Assembly (NCBI RefSeq): GCF_000355905.1
Contig: NZ_APLF01000008.1
Location: 81,146 to 145,145 of the forward strand
DNA: 64,000 nucleotides
Source of the DNA: Psychroflexus gondwanensis ACAM 44
Lineage (GTDB): Bacteria; Bacteroidota; Bacteroidia; Flavobacteriales; Flavobacteriaceae
Direction: 5' to 3'
Shown here: one piece after another, positions 8,278 through 17,231 of the stretch
How positions within the stretch are numbered: position 1 is the stretch's first letter
Layout: each line of letters opens with the position of its first letter
Notes under the pieces: generated by a model
Told to the model about the DNA's origin: nothing
What the model saw: the letters and a program-made list of their open reading frames with translations, nothing else
The model's database searches: none
Made by a program: the position numbers and the translations under genes

Positions 8278-10932
8278 ATGTCTTTTAGATTATACGTATT
8301 ATTTTCTTTTTTAGTGTTATTCCAAACGGTTGGTTTTACCCAAAACTCCTTAACAGGTAAGGTAACAGACAGTCTTAATAAGCCTCTGGCCAATGCTAAT
8401 ATTCTTGCCGAGCCCAAAGATTCTCTGCAACAAATAAAGTTCGCCATTACCGATGACAAAGGTCGGTATCGCTTAGATCTAAAATCTATACCCTATACAG
8501 TGACGGCGAATTATTTGGGCTTTGCCAAAAAAAGTTTTGATATACAACTAGACAGGGATAAGACCCAAAATATTATATTAAAAGAAAGTGCAGAAGGCCT
8601 TGAGGAAGTGGTGCTAGACATGCCGATGGTTGTTAAAAAAGACACGATTTTGTATAACGTAAACCAACTTACCACTGGCGAAGAGCGTAAGCTCAAAGAC
8701 ATTCTTAAGAAGCTACCAGGGATGGAAGTGGATAAGAACGGTGGTATTACCGTTAACGGGAAAAAAGTGACCCACATGCTGGTAGAAAACAAAAAATTCT
8801 TTGGTGGAGGCACCAAGTTGGCAGTAGATAACATTCCCGCCGATGCCGTGAAACAAGTGGTGGTGCTGGATAATTACAATGAAATTGCCATGCTCAAAGA
8901 CTTCCAAGAAAGCGAAGACATGGCCATAAATATCAAACTGGAAGACGATAAAAAAGACTTTGTCTTTGGAGATATAGAAGCCGGTTTGGGTAACGATGAG
9001 TTTTATAATGCCCATAGTAATCTGTTTTATTACAGTCCCAAAACCACGTTGAATGCCATAGGGAATCTTAATAATGTCCGAGAACGGGTATTTACCTACG
9101 ACCAATACTTTAGATTTCAAGAAGGGATGAATTCTATATTCGATAAGGGAACGACCACCTTTGAAGATTCTTACGACGATTTTTCAGATTTTTTGGAGAA
9201 AGAAGACGTCATCGAAAGCGATCGAAGATTTGGTGCTATCAATTTCACTCAAGAAGTGAATAATAAATTGAACATTACGGGTTATGGAATCTTTTCAAAA
9301 ACCAAAGAAAGTACACTGGTAGAGTCTACCAACGAGTACAATTTGTTTACAGAAGATAGATCTATAGCTACAGCTACCAATAACGAACTGGCCATGGGAA
9401 GCATCAGCGCGGTCTATATCCCCAATTATACCGACCAGTGGCATTTTAAGTCTCAATTTAAAAGTGCAGATGATAGTTATACCAATACCATCAATTCTCG
9501 AGTAGACACGGTTTCCAATGCTTTTTTAAACGATCGGTTTGGTGAGCAGACCTTTTTTAATCAAACGGTGGAATGGCATAGAAAACTATCTAGAGAACAT
9601 TCTTTTTCTGGAGTTGTAGATTATACCTACGATAAGTTAACGCCCAGAACCCTGTGGCAAACCAACGATGATATCTTGGCAGGACTCATTCCTATTATGG
9701 ATGAGCCAAGTATAAGAATCAACCAGTTCAAACAAACCGAGAAAAACCAGATCAAGTCTATTTTTAAACACTATTGGGTACTTAACAGAAATAATCATAT
9801 CTATTCTACCATCGGAAATGTCAATTTAAATCAGACTTTTTTCACTGATGATGCTCAAGAACTCGATGATGGTACTCAAAATAATTTTGGGGAAGCAGGA
9901 TTCAATAATGATTTCCAATTTAGATTGAATGACGCCTTTGCTGGGGTATTCTATAAATTTAGAACGGGGATTTTTACGTTCGATCAAGGAGCATTTATCC
10001 ATTATTACAGCTGGAATCCCAATCAGGAAAATACGTCGGTTAAAGACAGAGTGGTGGTTTTGCCAAATATAACCGCCAAAGCAGAAATGACTAGGAGTAA
10101 GAGTTTACAATTCAATTACGAGTTAAAATCCTCTTTTTCGGACGCTTCTCAATTTGCAAGTCGGTTTTATTTACAAAGTTATAACAGCGTGTTTAGCGGG
10201 AATACGACTTTAGAGAACACGCTAAGGCACGATTTAAATTTGCGTTTCACAAAATCCAGAGGTTATCGAGGTTTTGGAATTTACGCCTCTGCAAACTATT
10301 CCAAACAAATAGAAGGTATTGTGAATAACGTCAACTACGAGGGTATCAATCAAGTTGTCACTCCTTTTCTTGTGGATAATTCGTCAGAAACTTGGGGCTT
10401 AAGTGGGAATGTGAGCAAAAAGATTAGTCAAATTAATTTCAGAACAGGCTTGCGTTATACCAATACAACGTTCTTACAATTCGTCAACGACATTCCTTTT
10501 GAAAATCGAAACCAAAACACCTCTTACACCCTATCTGCAAAGACACTTTACGATGATTTTCCTGTTATAGAAATAGGGTGGAGACAAAGTTTTGGGAACT
10601 TTACCCTTAGTGATAATACCACAAATTTTGTCACCACCGAGCCCTTTATTAATTTTGATTACGACTTTTTATCGGGATTTATTGTTTCGGCAGATTTTAC
10701 GTCATACACTTATCAAAATCAAACTTTAGATCAACGCAACTCCTACGAAATCGCTAATGCCTCATTACTTTATCAAAAAGAAAGCAGTGCTTGGAGTTTT
10801 AAAGTAGAAGCCCAAAATGTGTTTGACGTCCAATTCAAAAATCAAAATACCTTCACCTCCTATATTATCTCAGATTCAAGAACTTTTATATTACCAAGAA
10901 TACTTTTGTTTTCTATAGGTTACAATCTTTAA
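8278..10932 (+). CDS. Outer-membrane barrel with carboxypeptidase-regulatory-like N-domain
   Basis: An 884-residue protein: signal peptide (MSFRLYVLFSFLVLFQ), a CarboxypepD_reg-like domain at about 22-105 (LTGKVTDSLNKPLANANILA), a plug-like region at about 120-230 (LKDILKKLPGMEVDKNGG, VTHMLVENKKFFGGG), then a beta-barrel to the C-terminus. It has the same architecture as 2405-5044 but is divergent in sequence, so it is probably a second receptor type with its own ligand. It closes the second GLPGLI module. No gene or obvious terminator is seen in 10933-11164. Confidence 0.84.
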   Translation: MSFRLYVLFSFLVLFQTVGFTQNSLTGKVTDSLNKPLANANILAEPKDSLQQIKFAITDDKGRYRLDLKSIPYTVTANYLGFAKKSFDIQLDRDKTQNIILKESAEGLEEVVLDMPMVVKKDTILYNVNQLTTGEERKLKDILKKLPGMEVDKNGGITVNGKKVTHMLVENKKFFGGGTKLAVDNIPADAVKQVVVLDNYNEIAMLKDFQESEDMAINIKLEDDKKDFVFGDIEAGLGNDEFYNAHSNLFYYSPKTTLNAIGNLNNVRERVFTYDQYFRFQEGMNSIFDKGTTTFEDSYDDFSDFLEKEDVIESDRRFGAINFTQEVNNKLNITGYGIFSKTKESTLVESTNEYNLFTEDRSIATATNNELAMGSISAVYIPNYTDQWHFKSQFKSADDSYTNTINSRVDTVSNAFLNDRFGEQTFFNQTVEWHRKLSREHSFSGVVDYTYDKLTPRTLWQTNDDILAGLIPIMDEPSIRINQFKQTEKNQIKSIFKHYWVLNRNNHIYSTIGNVNLNQTFFTDDAQELDDGTQNNFGEAGFNNDFQFRLNDAFAGVFYKFRTGIFTFDQGAFIHYYSWNPNQENTSVKDRVVVLPNITAKAEMTRSKSLQFNYELKSSFSDASQFASRFYLQSYNSVFSGNTTLENTLRHDLNLRFTKSRGYRGFGIYASANYSKQIEGIVNNVNYEGINQVVTPFLVDNSSETWGLSGNVSKKISQINFRTGLRYTNTTFLQFVNDIPFENRNQNTSYTLSAKTLYDDFPVIEIGWRQSFGNFTLSDNTTNFVTTEPFINFDYDFLSGFIVSADFTSYTYQNQTLDQRNSYEIANASLLYQKESSAWSFKVEAQNVFDVQFKNQNTFTSYIISDSRTFILPRILLFSIGYNL

Positions 10933-11164
10933 TTTCTTCTGACTTTGACTCGTAAAGGCTCAATGCTTTTGAGATGTTCAGCTTTAAGTTTGAGTTAGTT
11001 TTATGTGACGTCTGGAGAAGGATGATAACTGAAGGATTTGATCGTGATTTAAAAATGAGTTTAAATTTGAAACCCAACTCCAAAGAAAAAATGATATGGT
11101 TTTGTTTTAATTAAATTAGCATGTATACCTTATATATATAATTCAGGTCCGTTTTATAAATCAA

Positions 11165-11686
11165 CTATTGTGTCACAAAAAAATGAGTGAGGCGTTGAGG
11201 GACTTTATCTGTAGTAAAGGTAAACGCATAGGTTTTAGATCGATCCTTAGCGGTCGAAATCACCAAAGATCCTTGGTCAATTCGAAAATAACCAGCTTGA
11301 CCCTTGCAATAGCATAAACGTCCAAATACAACATTAGCGGAGGTGAGTTGCTCATCGCTTAAGCTTAGGTTATCAGTTTTAGGGTCAATTTCGGCGTAGA
11401 CAATTTCAGTATATCCGCCATCTGCAATGCGAGGATCCACACTGCGCTTGTATTCAAATTTCAGTACTGTTTTGTTTCCTTTTTTAACCTCTGGATAGAG
11501 TTGACCAATACCATCTGTAAGTAGGCTTAAGCTTGAGTTGGTTAAAACTTCGAAAGTACAGTTCCCGTCCTCGGGGCAATAGTTAGATAAGGTCTCCTTC
11601 TTCTTATCCTGAGTATTCAGGTTTTTTTGAGATTGACAGGCTAGTAGAGTACCAATTGCTATTAAAAATAAATATCTTACGTTCAT
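11165..11686 (-). CDS. Lipoprotein of unknown function
   Basis: A protein of about 173 residues starting at the ATG at 11686 (MNVRYLFLIAIGTLLACQSQ), with a lipobox-like LLAC, so a predicted lipoprotein. The frame extends 27 codons further upstream, but that extension is rich in K and I and would bury the signal peptide. The mature part has CPEDGNC near its start and a GRLCYCKGQAGYFRIDQG segment; I recognise no domain. It is divergent from the metalloprotease gene at 11759, with a 72-bp shared promoter region. Confidence 0.72.
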   Translation of the reverse strand: MNVRYLFLIAIGTLLACQSQKNLNTQDKKKETLSNYCPEDGNCTFEVLTNSSLSLLTDGIGQLYPEVKKGNKTVLKFEYKRSVDPRIADGGYTEIVYAEIDPKTDNLSLSDEQLTSANVVFGRLCYCKGQAGYFRIDQGSLVISTAKDRSKTYAFTFTTDKVPQRLTHFFVTQ

Positions 11687-11758
11687 TAATATTAATTTAA
11701 TATCTATTATGTTTACTTGCTTCTTTTTGATAATGCGAATGAAAAATCTAAACAAATC

Positions 11759-14740
11759 ATGAAACAATTTAACTTAAAAAAAATACTATTTGTCGTTTTT
11801 GCGGCATTAATTTCAAATTTTGGATTTTCTCAAGAGGGGGTGCCCTTTTGGAGTTCTTCAGAAAAAGGAACACCTAGTCCTCAAGAGGTGATTTTTACAA
11901 AAGCAATTCCTGAGATAAGTAGTTTTTTGAAACTAGACGTTCAAGGTCTTAAAGTAAGTTTAGAAAATATACCCAAACGTGGATCTACCAAAAAATCGAC
12001 CACCATACTTGGATTTCCAAATGCTGAAGGGGAATTAGAATATTTTCGGGTTATGGAAGCTTCGGTGATGACACCAGAGCTTCAATCTCAGTTCCCTATG
12101 ACCAGATCTTTTGTAGGCCAAGGAATTGATAATCCTTCGGCAATGCTTCGGTTTAGTTTATCTGAGGAAAAGGGGTTAAGTTCTATGGTATTATCCGATA
12201 AAAAAACTGTTTTTATAGAGCCTTACTCTAAAAATTTGGGGACTTACATCAGTTATGTCAACTCAGCTTCAGATCCGGTGGAAGATGATTTCAAATGTCA
12301 TACAGAATCTCTAATGTCTGAGTCTACTATGTCGGATGAAGAGTATAATACGTTAAAGAATTCAGATGATGGTCAATTAAGAACCTATAGATTGGCTTTA
12401 GCGTGTACGGTAGAATATTCTCTATTTCACGGTGGCACTCTTAGTGATGTGATGGCAGCTATGAATACAACAATGACTCGTGTGAATGGGCTTTATGAAC
12501 GAGATTTGGGTTTAACGATGGTCATGGTTCCAAATGAAAGTATTATTTTTCTTGGTCCAGACCCTAATTCCGATCCTTACACCAACAATAATGTTTCTGC
12601 TATGCTTGGTCAAAACCAACAAGTTTGTGATGATAACATAGGAACAGAGAATTATGATATTGGTCACGTGTTTGGCACTGGTGGGGGTGGAGTTGCATTT
12701 TTAAATTCACCTTGTACAAATAATAAAGCTGGTGGAGTTACAGGACAATCGTCGCCCGTAGGTGATACTTTTGATGTAGATTATGTTGCCCATGAAATGG
12801 GACATCAATATGGTGGAAATCATACTCAAAATAATAATTGCAATCGATCCTCTGTTTCTGTAGAACCAGGAAGTGCTTCCACTATTATGGGATATGCTGG
12901 TATTTGTGCCCCTAATGTTCAAAACAATAGTGACGACTATTTCAACGGTGATAACCTTAAAGAAATGTGGATAAATATTTCTCAAGGAAATTCAAGTAAT
13001 TGTGGTGAAAAAACTCCCTCAGGAAATGTAGCTCCCGTCGCCGATGCTGGTCCAAATTATTTTATTCCAAAATCTACAGCCTTTATTTTGAAGGGCTTGG
13101 CAACCGATGAGAATACAGATGATGTTTTGACTTATACCTGGGAACAAAGTGATGCTACTCCAGCCCAAATGCCTCCTCAATCTACTTCAACGGTAGGGCC
13201 CGCTTTCCGTTCCTTATTACCAACAACATCACCAGATCGATTTATGCCAAACTTTAGTACTGTGCTATCGGGTTCTCTATCTTCCACTTGGGAGGTTGTA
13301 CCTTCGGTCGCTAGGACTATGGATTTCTTATTAACAGTAAGAGATAATTCTATACTAGGGGGGAATACAAGTTCCGATGAGGTGGTTATTAGTGTAGTAG
13401 ACACAACACCATTCGAAGTTCAGACCCCGCCGACATGGGCGCCAGGGTCTACCCAAACTGTTAATTGGACGGTTGGAGAAACTAATATAGCTCCAATCAG
13501 TTGCGAGACCGTTACCATTTATTTTTCAGAAGATGGAATAGATTTCTCTACTCTTTTAGCAGAGGAGGTTCCTAATTCAGGATCTGCAGAAATCACATTA
13601 CCAACTATTGCAAATACAACTGAGGCTAGAATACTGGTAGAAGCTGTAGATCATATTTTTTATTCAGTATCAGATGCTTTTAACGTCGATACTACTGCAG
13701 ATTTTAATATTAATGCTATAAACGGAGATCAAAGTATTTGTAATTTTGATTTTGCTAGTTTCGAGTTTGAGTTCATTACTTCCAATGGATTTTCAGAAAC
13801 AACTACGTTTACGGCTAGTGGACCTAATCAAGCTATTTATAATTTTACCCCAGGCAGTTTGAATGCAGATGGAACGTTTACATTAGAAGTGTCTAACCTT
13901 TTAGAACTTAATCCAGCAAATTATACCATCGACGTTATAGCCACATCAGCTTCTATTACAAATTCTGTGAGCGTAAATCTTAACATTCTTAATGGAGCTT
14001 GCGTATCAGTAGCCAATACTGCATACGAAACCAGTACAACGGGGGTTATTATTAATGATGGAGAAACGGATATTCTAAGCAATCTGAATACGGGTAAGCC
14101 TTCTGGCTACAGCGATTTTACAGATATTATTACAGATTTGAATATAAATTCTGACTATGAACTTACTGTGAATGCTAATAGTGACGGTAATGTCCAAATC
14201 ATTACCTATGTATGGATAGACTGGAATCAAAACTGTAGTTTTGATGATGCAGGCGAGCGATATGATTTAGGGACTTCCTTCAATTTGTTAAATCAACCCA
14301 CTTCAGACTCTCCTTTACCTTTCTCCGTTCCTTCCAATGCAGTTTTAGGAAATACAACTATGCGGGTCACTACAAAATACACCCCAGGTGGAGCAAATGA
14401 CTTTCCACTTCCTTGCGAAAACGGGCACGATGCTGAAGTAGAAGATTATACCATTAACGTAAAAACCACTTTGAACCAGGACTCTTTTGCTCTAGAAGAC
14501 TTTTCGGTTTATCCCAACCCAAGTCAAGGAGAATTTACTATTCAATTTGGTACTGCAACGAGTACATCAGTCCAGCTAAAGGTATTTGATATTCGAGGAC
14601 GTGCTCTTGTTCAGAAAAACTATGAGACTTCTGGGCAGTTTAATCAAACCTTAGATTTGCAAAATCTTGCGTCGGGAGTTTACCTCTTAGAAGTGGGTGA
14701 CGGCTCTAGATCCATGACCAAAAAAATCATTATCGAGTAA
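11759..14740 (+). CDS. Secreted M12B/reprolysin-like metalloprotease with T9SS sorting domain
   Basis: About 993 residues from the ATG at 11759; an upstream in-frame start would put 14 residues before the signal peptide. After the signal and propeptide comes a zincin catalytic site HEMGHQYGGNHT, matching HExxHxxxxxH. A GEVED-type domain follows (VWIDWNQNCSFDDAGERYD), then a C-terminal T9SS type A sorting domain (YPNPSQGEF to LEVGDGSRSMTKKIIIE). It should be exported by the Sec and T9SS pathways to the surface or medium and digest protein there. Substrate unknown. Confidence 0.9.
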   Translation: MKQFNLKKILFVVFAALISNFGFSQEGVPFWSSSEKGTPSPQEVIFTKAIPEISSFLKLDVQGLKVSLENIPKRGSTKKSTTILGFPNAEGELEYFRVMEASVMTPELQSQFPMTRSFVGQGIDNPSAMLRFSLSEEKGLSSMVLSDKKTVFIEPYSKNLGTYISYVNSASDPVEDDFKCHTESLMSESTMSDEEYNTLKNSDDGQLRTYRLALACTVEYSLFHGGTLSDVMAAMNTTMTRVNGLYERDLGLTMVMVPNESIIFLGPDPNSDPYTNNNVSAMLGQNQQVCDDNIGTENYDIGHVFGTGGGGVAFLNSPCTNNKAGGVTGQSSPVGDTFDVDYVAHEMGHQYGGNHTQNNNCNRSSVSVEPGSASTIMGYAGICAPNVQNNSDDYFNGDNLKEMWINISQGNSSNCGEKTPSGNVAPVADAGPNYFIPKSTAFILKGLATDENTDDVLTYTWEQSDATPAQMPPQSTSTVGPAFRSLLPTTSPDRFMPNFSTVLSGSLSSTWEVVPSVARTMDFLLTVRDNSILGGNTSSDEVVISVVDTTPFEVQTPPTWAPGSTQTVNWTVGETNIAPISCETVTIYFSEDGIDFSTLLAEEVPNSGSAEITLPTIANTTEARILVEAVDHIFYSVSDAFNVDTTADFNINAINGDQSICNFDFASFEFEFITSNGFSETTTFTASGPNQAIYNFTPGSLNADGTFTLEVSNLLELNPANYTIDVIATSASITNSVSVNLNILNGACVSVANTAYETSTTGVIINDGETDILSNLNTGKPSGYSDFTDIITDLNINSDYELTVNANSDGNVQIITYVWIDWNQNCSFDDAGERYDLGTSFNLLNQPTSDSPLPFSVPSNAVLGNTTMRVTTKYTPGGANDFPLPCENGHDAEVEDYTINVKTTLNQDSFALEDFSVYPNPSQGEFTIQFGTATSTSVQLKVFDIRGRALVQKNYETSGQFNQTLDLQNLASGVYLLEVGDGSRSMTKKIIIE

Positions 14741-14766
14741 ATACAATTTGATTTCAATACAATTAG

Positions 14767-14805
14767 AACTCTTTTTAGGCAGTGATTGCTTGAAAAGAGT
14801 TTTAT
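14767..14805 (+). terminator. Terminator after the metalloprotease gene
   Basis: AACTCTTTT (14767-14775) pairs with AAAAGAGTT (14793-14801) as a perfect 9-bp stem, followed by TTATTT. It ends 8 nt before the ATG of the oxidoreductase, which argues against any start upstream of 14813. Confidence 0.7.
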
Positions 14806-14812
14806 TTGTGAT

Positions 14813-15925
14813 ATGAATTTATCTTACTGGGAATATAAATCTTGGCTTACCAATGTAGACTACACCGTTGTGGGAAGTGGTATTGTAGGATTGAACTGCG
14901 CTTTACAACTCAAGCGACGATTTCCTAAAGCTAAGATTCTTATTTTAGAAAAAGGAATGCTCCCTCAAGGAGCGAGTACCAAAAATGCTGGCTTTGCCTG
15001 TTTTGGAAGTCTAAGTGAGCTCCTGTCCGATTTAAATTCTCATACTGAAGAGGAAGTGGTTAATCTGGTTAAAAAGCGCGTAGATGGCCTATGCCTTTTG
15101 AGAAGTACTATAGGTGACTCTGGTTTAGATTATCAAGCTCTAGGGGGTTATGAGCTATTCCCTGAAGAAGGCAATCTCTTTGAGAAGTGCCAGTCGAAAA
15201 TGCCTGAAATCAATAGATGGCTAAAGCCTATTTTTGAGGCCGACGTGTTTAGTTTTAAAACCCATGATTTTGGATTTCAAAAGGTTCGAGACCGTTGTGG
15301 GTTCAATCAGTTTGAAGGGCAGATCGATACGGGCAAGATGATGGAAGCTTTGCTTCAAAAAGTTCAGACCCTCGGCATCAAGATTTTGAATCAGGTAGAC
15401 GTTGAGACCTACTCTGAAGATCAAAATTCTGTAAAAATTGAGACTAATGCTTTCGCGTTTTCGTCTGCGAACTTACTCATAGCTACGAACGGCTTTGCTT
15501 CTGCCTTAGGAATTTCCAACGTTCAACCTGCAAGGAACCAGGTGCTTGTTACTAAACCCATTAAAGATCTTCAAATTAAAGGGACGTTTCATTTGGAAGA
15601 GGGTTATTATTATTTCAGAAATATAGACCAACGTATTCTTTTAGGTGGAGGTAGGCACTTGGATCTTAAAGGAGAAACGACAACTGAGTTGAATTCTACA
15701 CCTCTTGTGCAAGAGGCTTTGGAAACACTGCTTAAGCAAACCATAATCCCCGGTGTTAATTTTGAAATAGAATACCGCTGGAGTGGCATACTTGGCGTTC
15801 ACACCCAGAAAAAACCTATCCTTAAGCAACTTGGTCCTCGTGTGTTTTGTGGAGTGAGACTTGGTGGTATGGGAGTCGCTATAGGAAGTCTGGTGGGTAA
15901 AGACCTCGCTGATATGATAGATTAG
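14813..15925 (+). CDS. FAD-dependent oxidoreductase (DAO family)
   Basis: A 370-residue protein starting at the ATG at 14813 (MNLSYWEYKSWL). Near the N-terminus it has a dinucleotide-binding fold VVGSGIVGLNCALQL (GxGxxG) followed by an acidic ILILEKG strand end. The C-terminus has the typical FAD-contact segment RVFCGVRLGGMGVAIGSLVGKDLA. This is the glycine/D-amino-acid oxidase superfamily; the substrate cannot be read from sequence. A loose copy of its last 28 codons is found at 19552-19637. The downstream intergenic region has a degraded copy of the hairpin seen at 19752-19780. Confidence 0.85.
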   Translation: MNLSYWEYKSWLTNVDYTVVGSGIVGLNCALQLKRRFPKAKILILEKGMLPQGASTKNAGFACFGSLSELLSDLNSHTEEEVVNLVKKRVDGLCLLRSTIGDSGLDYQALGGYELFPEEGNLFEKCQSKMPEINRWLKPIFEADVFSFKTHDFGFQKVRDRCGFNQFEGQIDTGKMMEALLQKVQTLGIKILNQVDVETYSEDQNSVKIETNAFAFSSANLLIATNGFASALGISNVQPARNQVLVTKPIKDLQIKGTFHLEEGYYYFRNIDQRILLGGGRHLDLKGETTTELNSTPLVQEALETLLKQTIIPGVNFEIEYRWSGILGVHTQKKPILKQLGPRVFCGVRLGGMGVAIGSLVGKDLADMID

Positions 15926-16143
15926 AAGTGCTGGTTAACATTATTAATTAGCGACTTGTCTAGAGTCAATTTTAAGATATTAAACAAAGAGGATCTAGGA
16001 TGTTTTACTACGTGTGTGACTGTAAATTTGAATACACAAAAAACCACCTTAGTAAAGAAATTTGTTATAAGCACTCTATGATTTTTAGATGTTAATCTAT
16101 TGGTAGTTCATCTTATAGGTTGAAAAAACTAAAGACTGAAAGA

Positions 16144-16704
16144 TTATTTTTTGATGAGTTTGAAATTTTTCAAAGCCTTTTCAGAGGTTTCAACGTTTAT
16201 AAAATAAATTCCGTTTTCTAGATTTCCAATAAAAATTGCTTCATTATTTTGGTAATTATTGGTTTCCAATACCAATTTCCTCGTTATATCCAATAGTCTA
16301 AGGGTTGCGTTATCTGCTTGGTCAATATAAATATAAGTTGAAGCTGGAATAGGATAAAGTTTAATAGGAGACTCTTTTTGACTTTGAAGCGATAAACTTG
16401 AACTAAAGGAGTCTTTCACTAAAACAAGGCTAGTCGGGTTAAATGACATAGCAGTTTCAGTTATTGAAATAGATCCCAGCGAAGAGGCTCCTATTAGAGC
16501 TTCAGTACCAAGAGGAAACTTATTGAAATCAATGATGATATCATCGCACGCATTCCTCTTTACTGCATCGGTATTTATAATTTTAATAGTCGATACACCA
16601 CCATTTTGTTGGTTCTCCTTCTCTGTAGCTAAAGGTGTAGTGTGAGGGGGTGGTAGTACTTGTATTATCAATAGCTATGTCTGTATAATTAATCAGGGGT
16701 AAAT
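16144..16704 (-). pseudogene. 3' end of a T9SS surface-protein gene (truncated duplicate, copy 1)
   Basis: The translated C-terminal part (KRNACDDIIIDFNKFPLG to ENGIYFINVET) closely matches the end of the complete protein at 19857-21584, including the T9SS sorting domain (KLYPIPASTYIYI, NFKLIKK). The 5' two-thirds is missing and the frame breaks near 16640. Homology at the DNA level stops near 16704, where a groEL fragment on the other strand begins. It is not expected to be expressed. Confidence 0.85.
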
Positions 16705-16713
16705 GATCTTAAA

Positions 16714-16862
16714 AAAGTAACTAGAATCGCATTTCAAAACGCGGCTTCTGTTGCTGGAATAAGTCCTACTACGGAATGTGCCTTGTTTGACTTTCCTGAA
16801 GAAAACGCAGGTGGGGCTGCCAAATGCCTGGAGGAATGGGCGGGGGCATGCCAGGTATGATG
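16714..16862 (+). pseudogene. groEL: Orphan 3' end of groEL (copy 1)
   Basis: It reads [25 protein letters not shown] and EENAGGAAK, then after a 1-nt shift [13 protein letters not shown], the characteristic Gly-Met tail of bacterial GroEL. The normal stop after the tail is gone. Only about 50 codons of the roughly 545-codon gene are present, joined directly to a T9SS-protein fragment. It is followed by a hairpin (16885-16920) that looks like the original groEL terminator. Confidence 0.85.
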
Positions 16863-16884
16863 TCATTCAAATTCAGAATTATAT

Positions 16885-16920
16885 ATAAAAGCCACTACAT
16901 TGATTTGAATTGGCTTTTAT
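16885..16920 (+). terminator. Hairpin following the groEL fragment
   Basis: ATAAAAGCCA (16885-16894) and TGGCTTTTAT (16911-16920) form a perfect 10-bp stem. It is conserved unchanged in the duplicate at 22474-22509. It is probably the ancestral groEL terminator carried along with the fragment. Confidence 0.65.
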
Positions 16921-16962
16921 AACGTCTTAAACGCAAAGAATAACCTCCACATTTCCCCTGTA

Positions 16963-17058
16963 ATGAAGTTATGTATCCAATGCAGCAAGCCTAAAGGAAT
17001 TTGTGAAGATAAAATCTGCAAGACCCTTCTTGTGAATGAAATAAGTCTATCGGTTTAA
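16963..17058 (+). CDS. Possible 31-residue Cys-rich microprotein (doubtful)
   Basis: A short frame from ATG 16963 encodes MKLCIQCSKPKGICEDKICK and 11 more residues, with a CxxC pair followed by a CxxxxC pair, as in small zinc ribbons. In the duplicate at about 22.55 kb the frame stays open but two of these positions change (I5 to N, C14 to Y), removing one Cys. That speaks against a conserved metal site. It may be chance or a gene remnant. Confidence 0.2.
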   Translation: MKLCIQCSKPKGICEDKICKTLLVNEISLSV

Positions 17059-17231
17059 ATCAACATAAAAATCCTGTATGACATCTGTTATTAGTAAAAC
17101 AATACTTAGAAAGGGTTTCCTATTTTATTTTAAAGGCTGAGCTCCTGAACACGAAGCCTAAAGGCAAATTTTAACGTTTTGTTTAAAGATAATCTTTGAC
17201 GTTTAGGTAGCTTCAATACTAAATTCAAAGA

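Noticed and set aside
1..10932. Polysaccharide utilisation locus (SusC/SusD type)
   Set aside because: There is no SusD-like lipoprotein, no glycoside hydrolase and no hybrid two-component sensor; the barrels are paired with GLPGLI proteins instead.
16963..17058. 31-residue CxxC...CxxxxC frame as a conserved zinc microprotein
   Set aside because: Two key positions differ in the duplicate copy and one Cys is lost, so selection on a metal site is unlikely. Kept only as a low-confidence feature.
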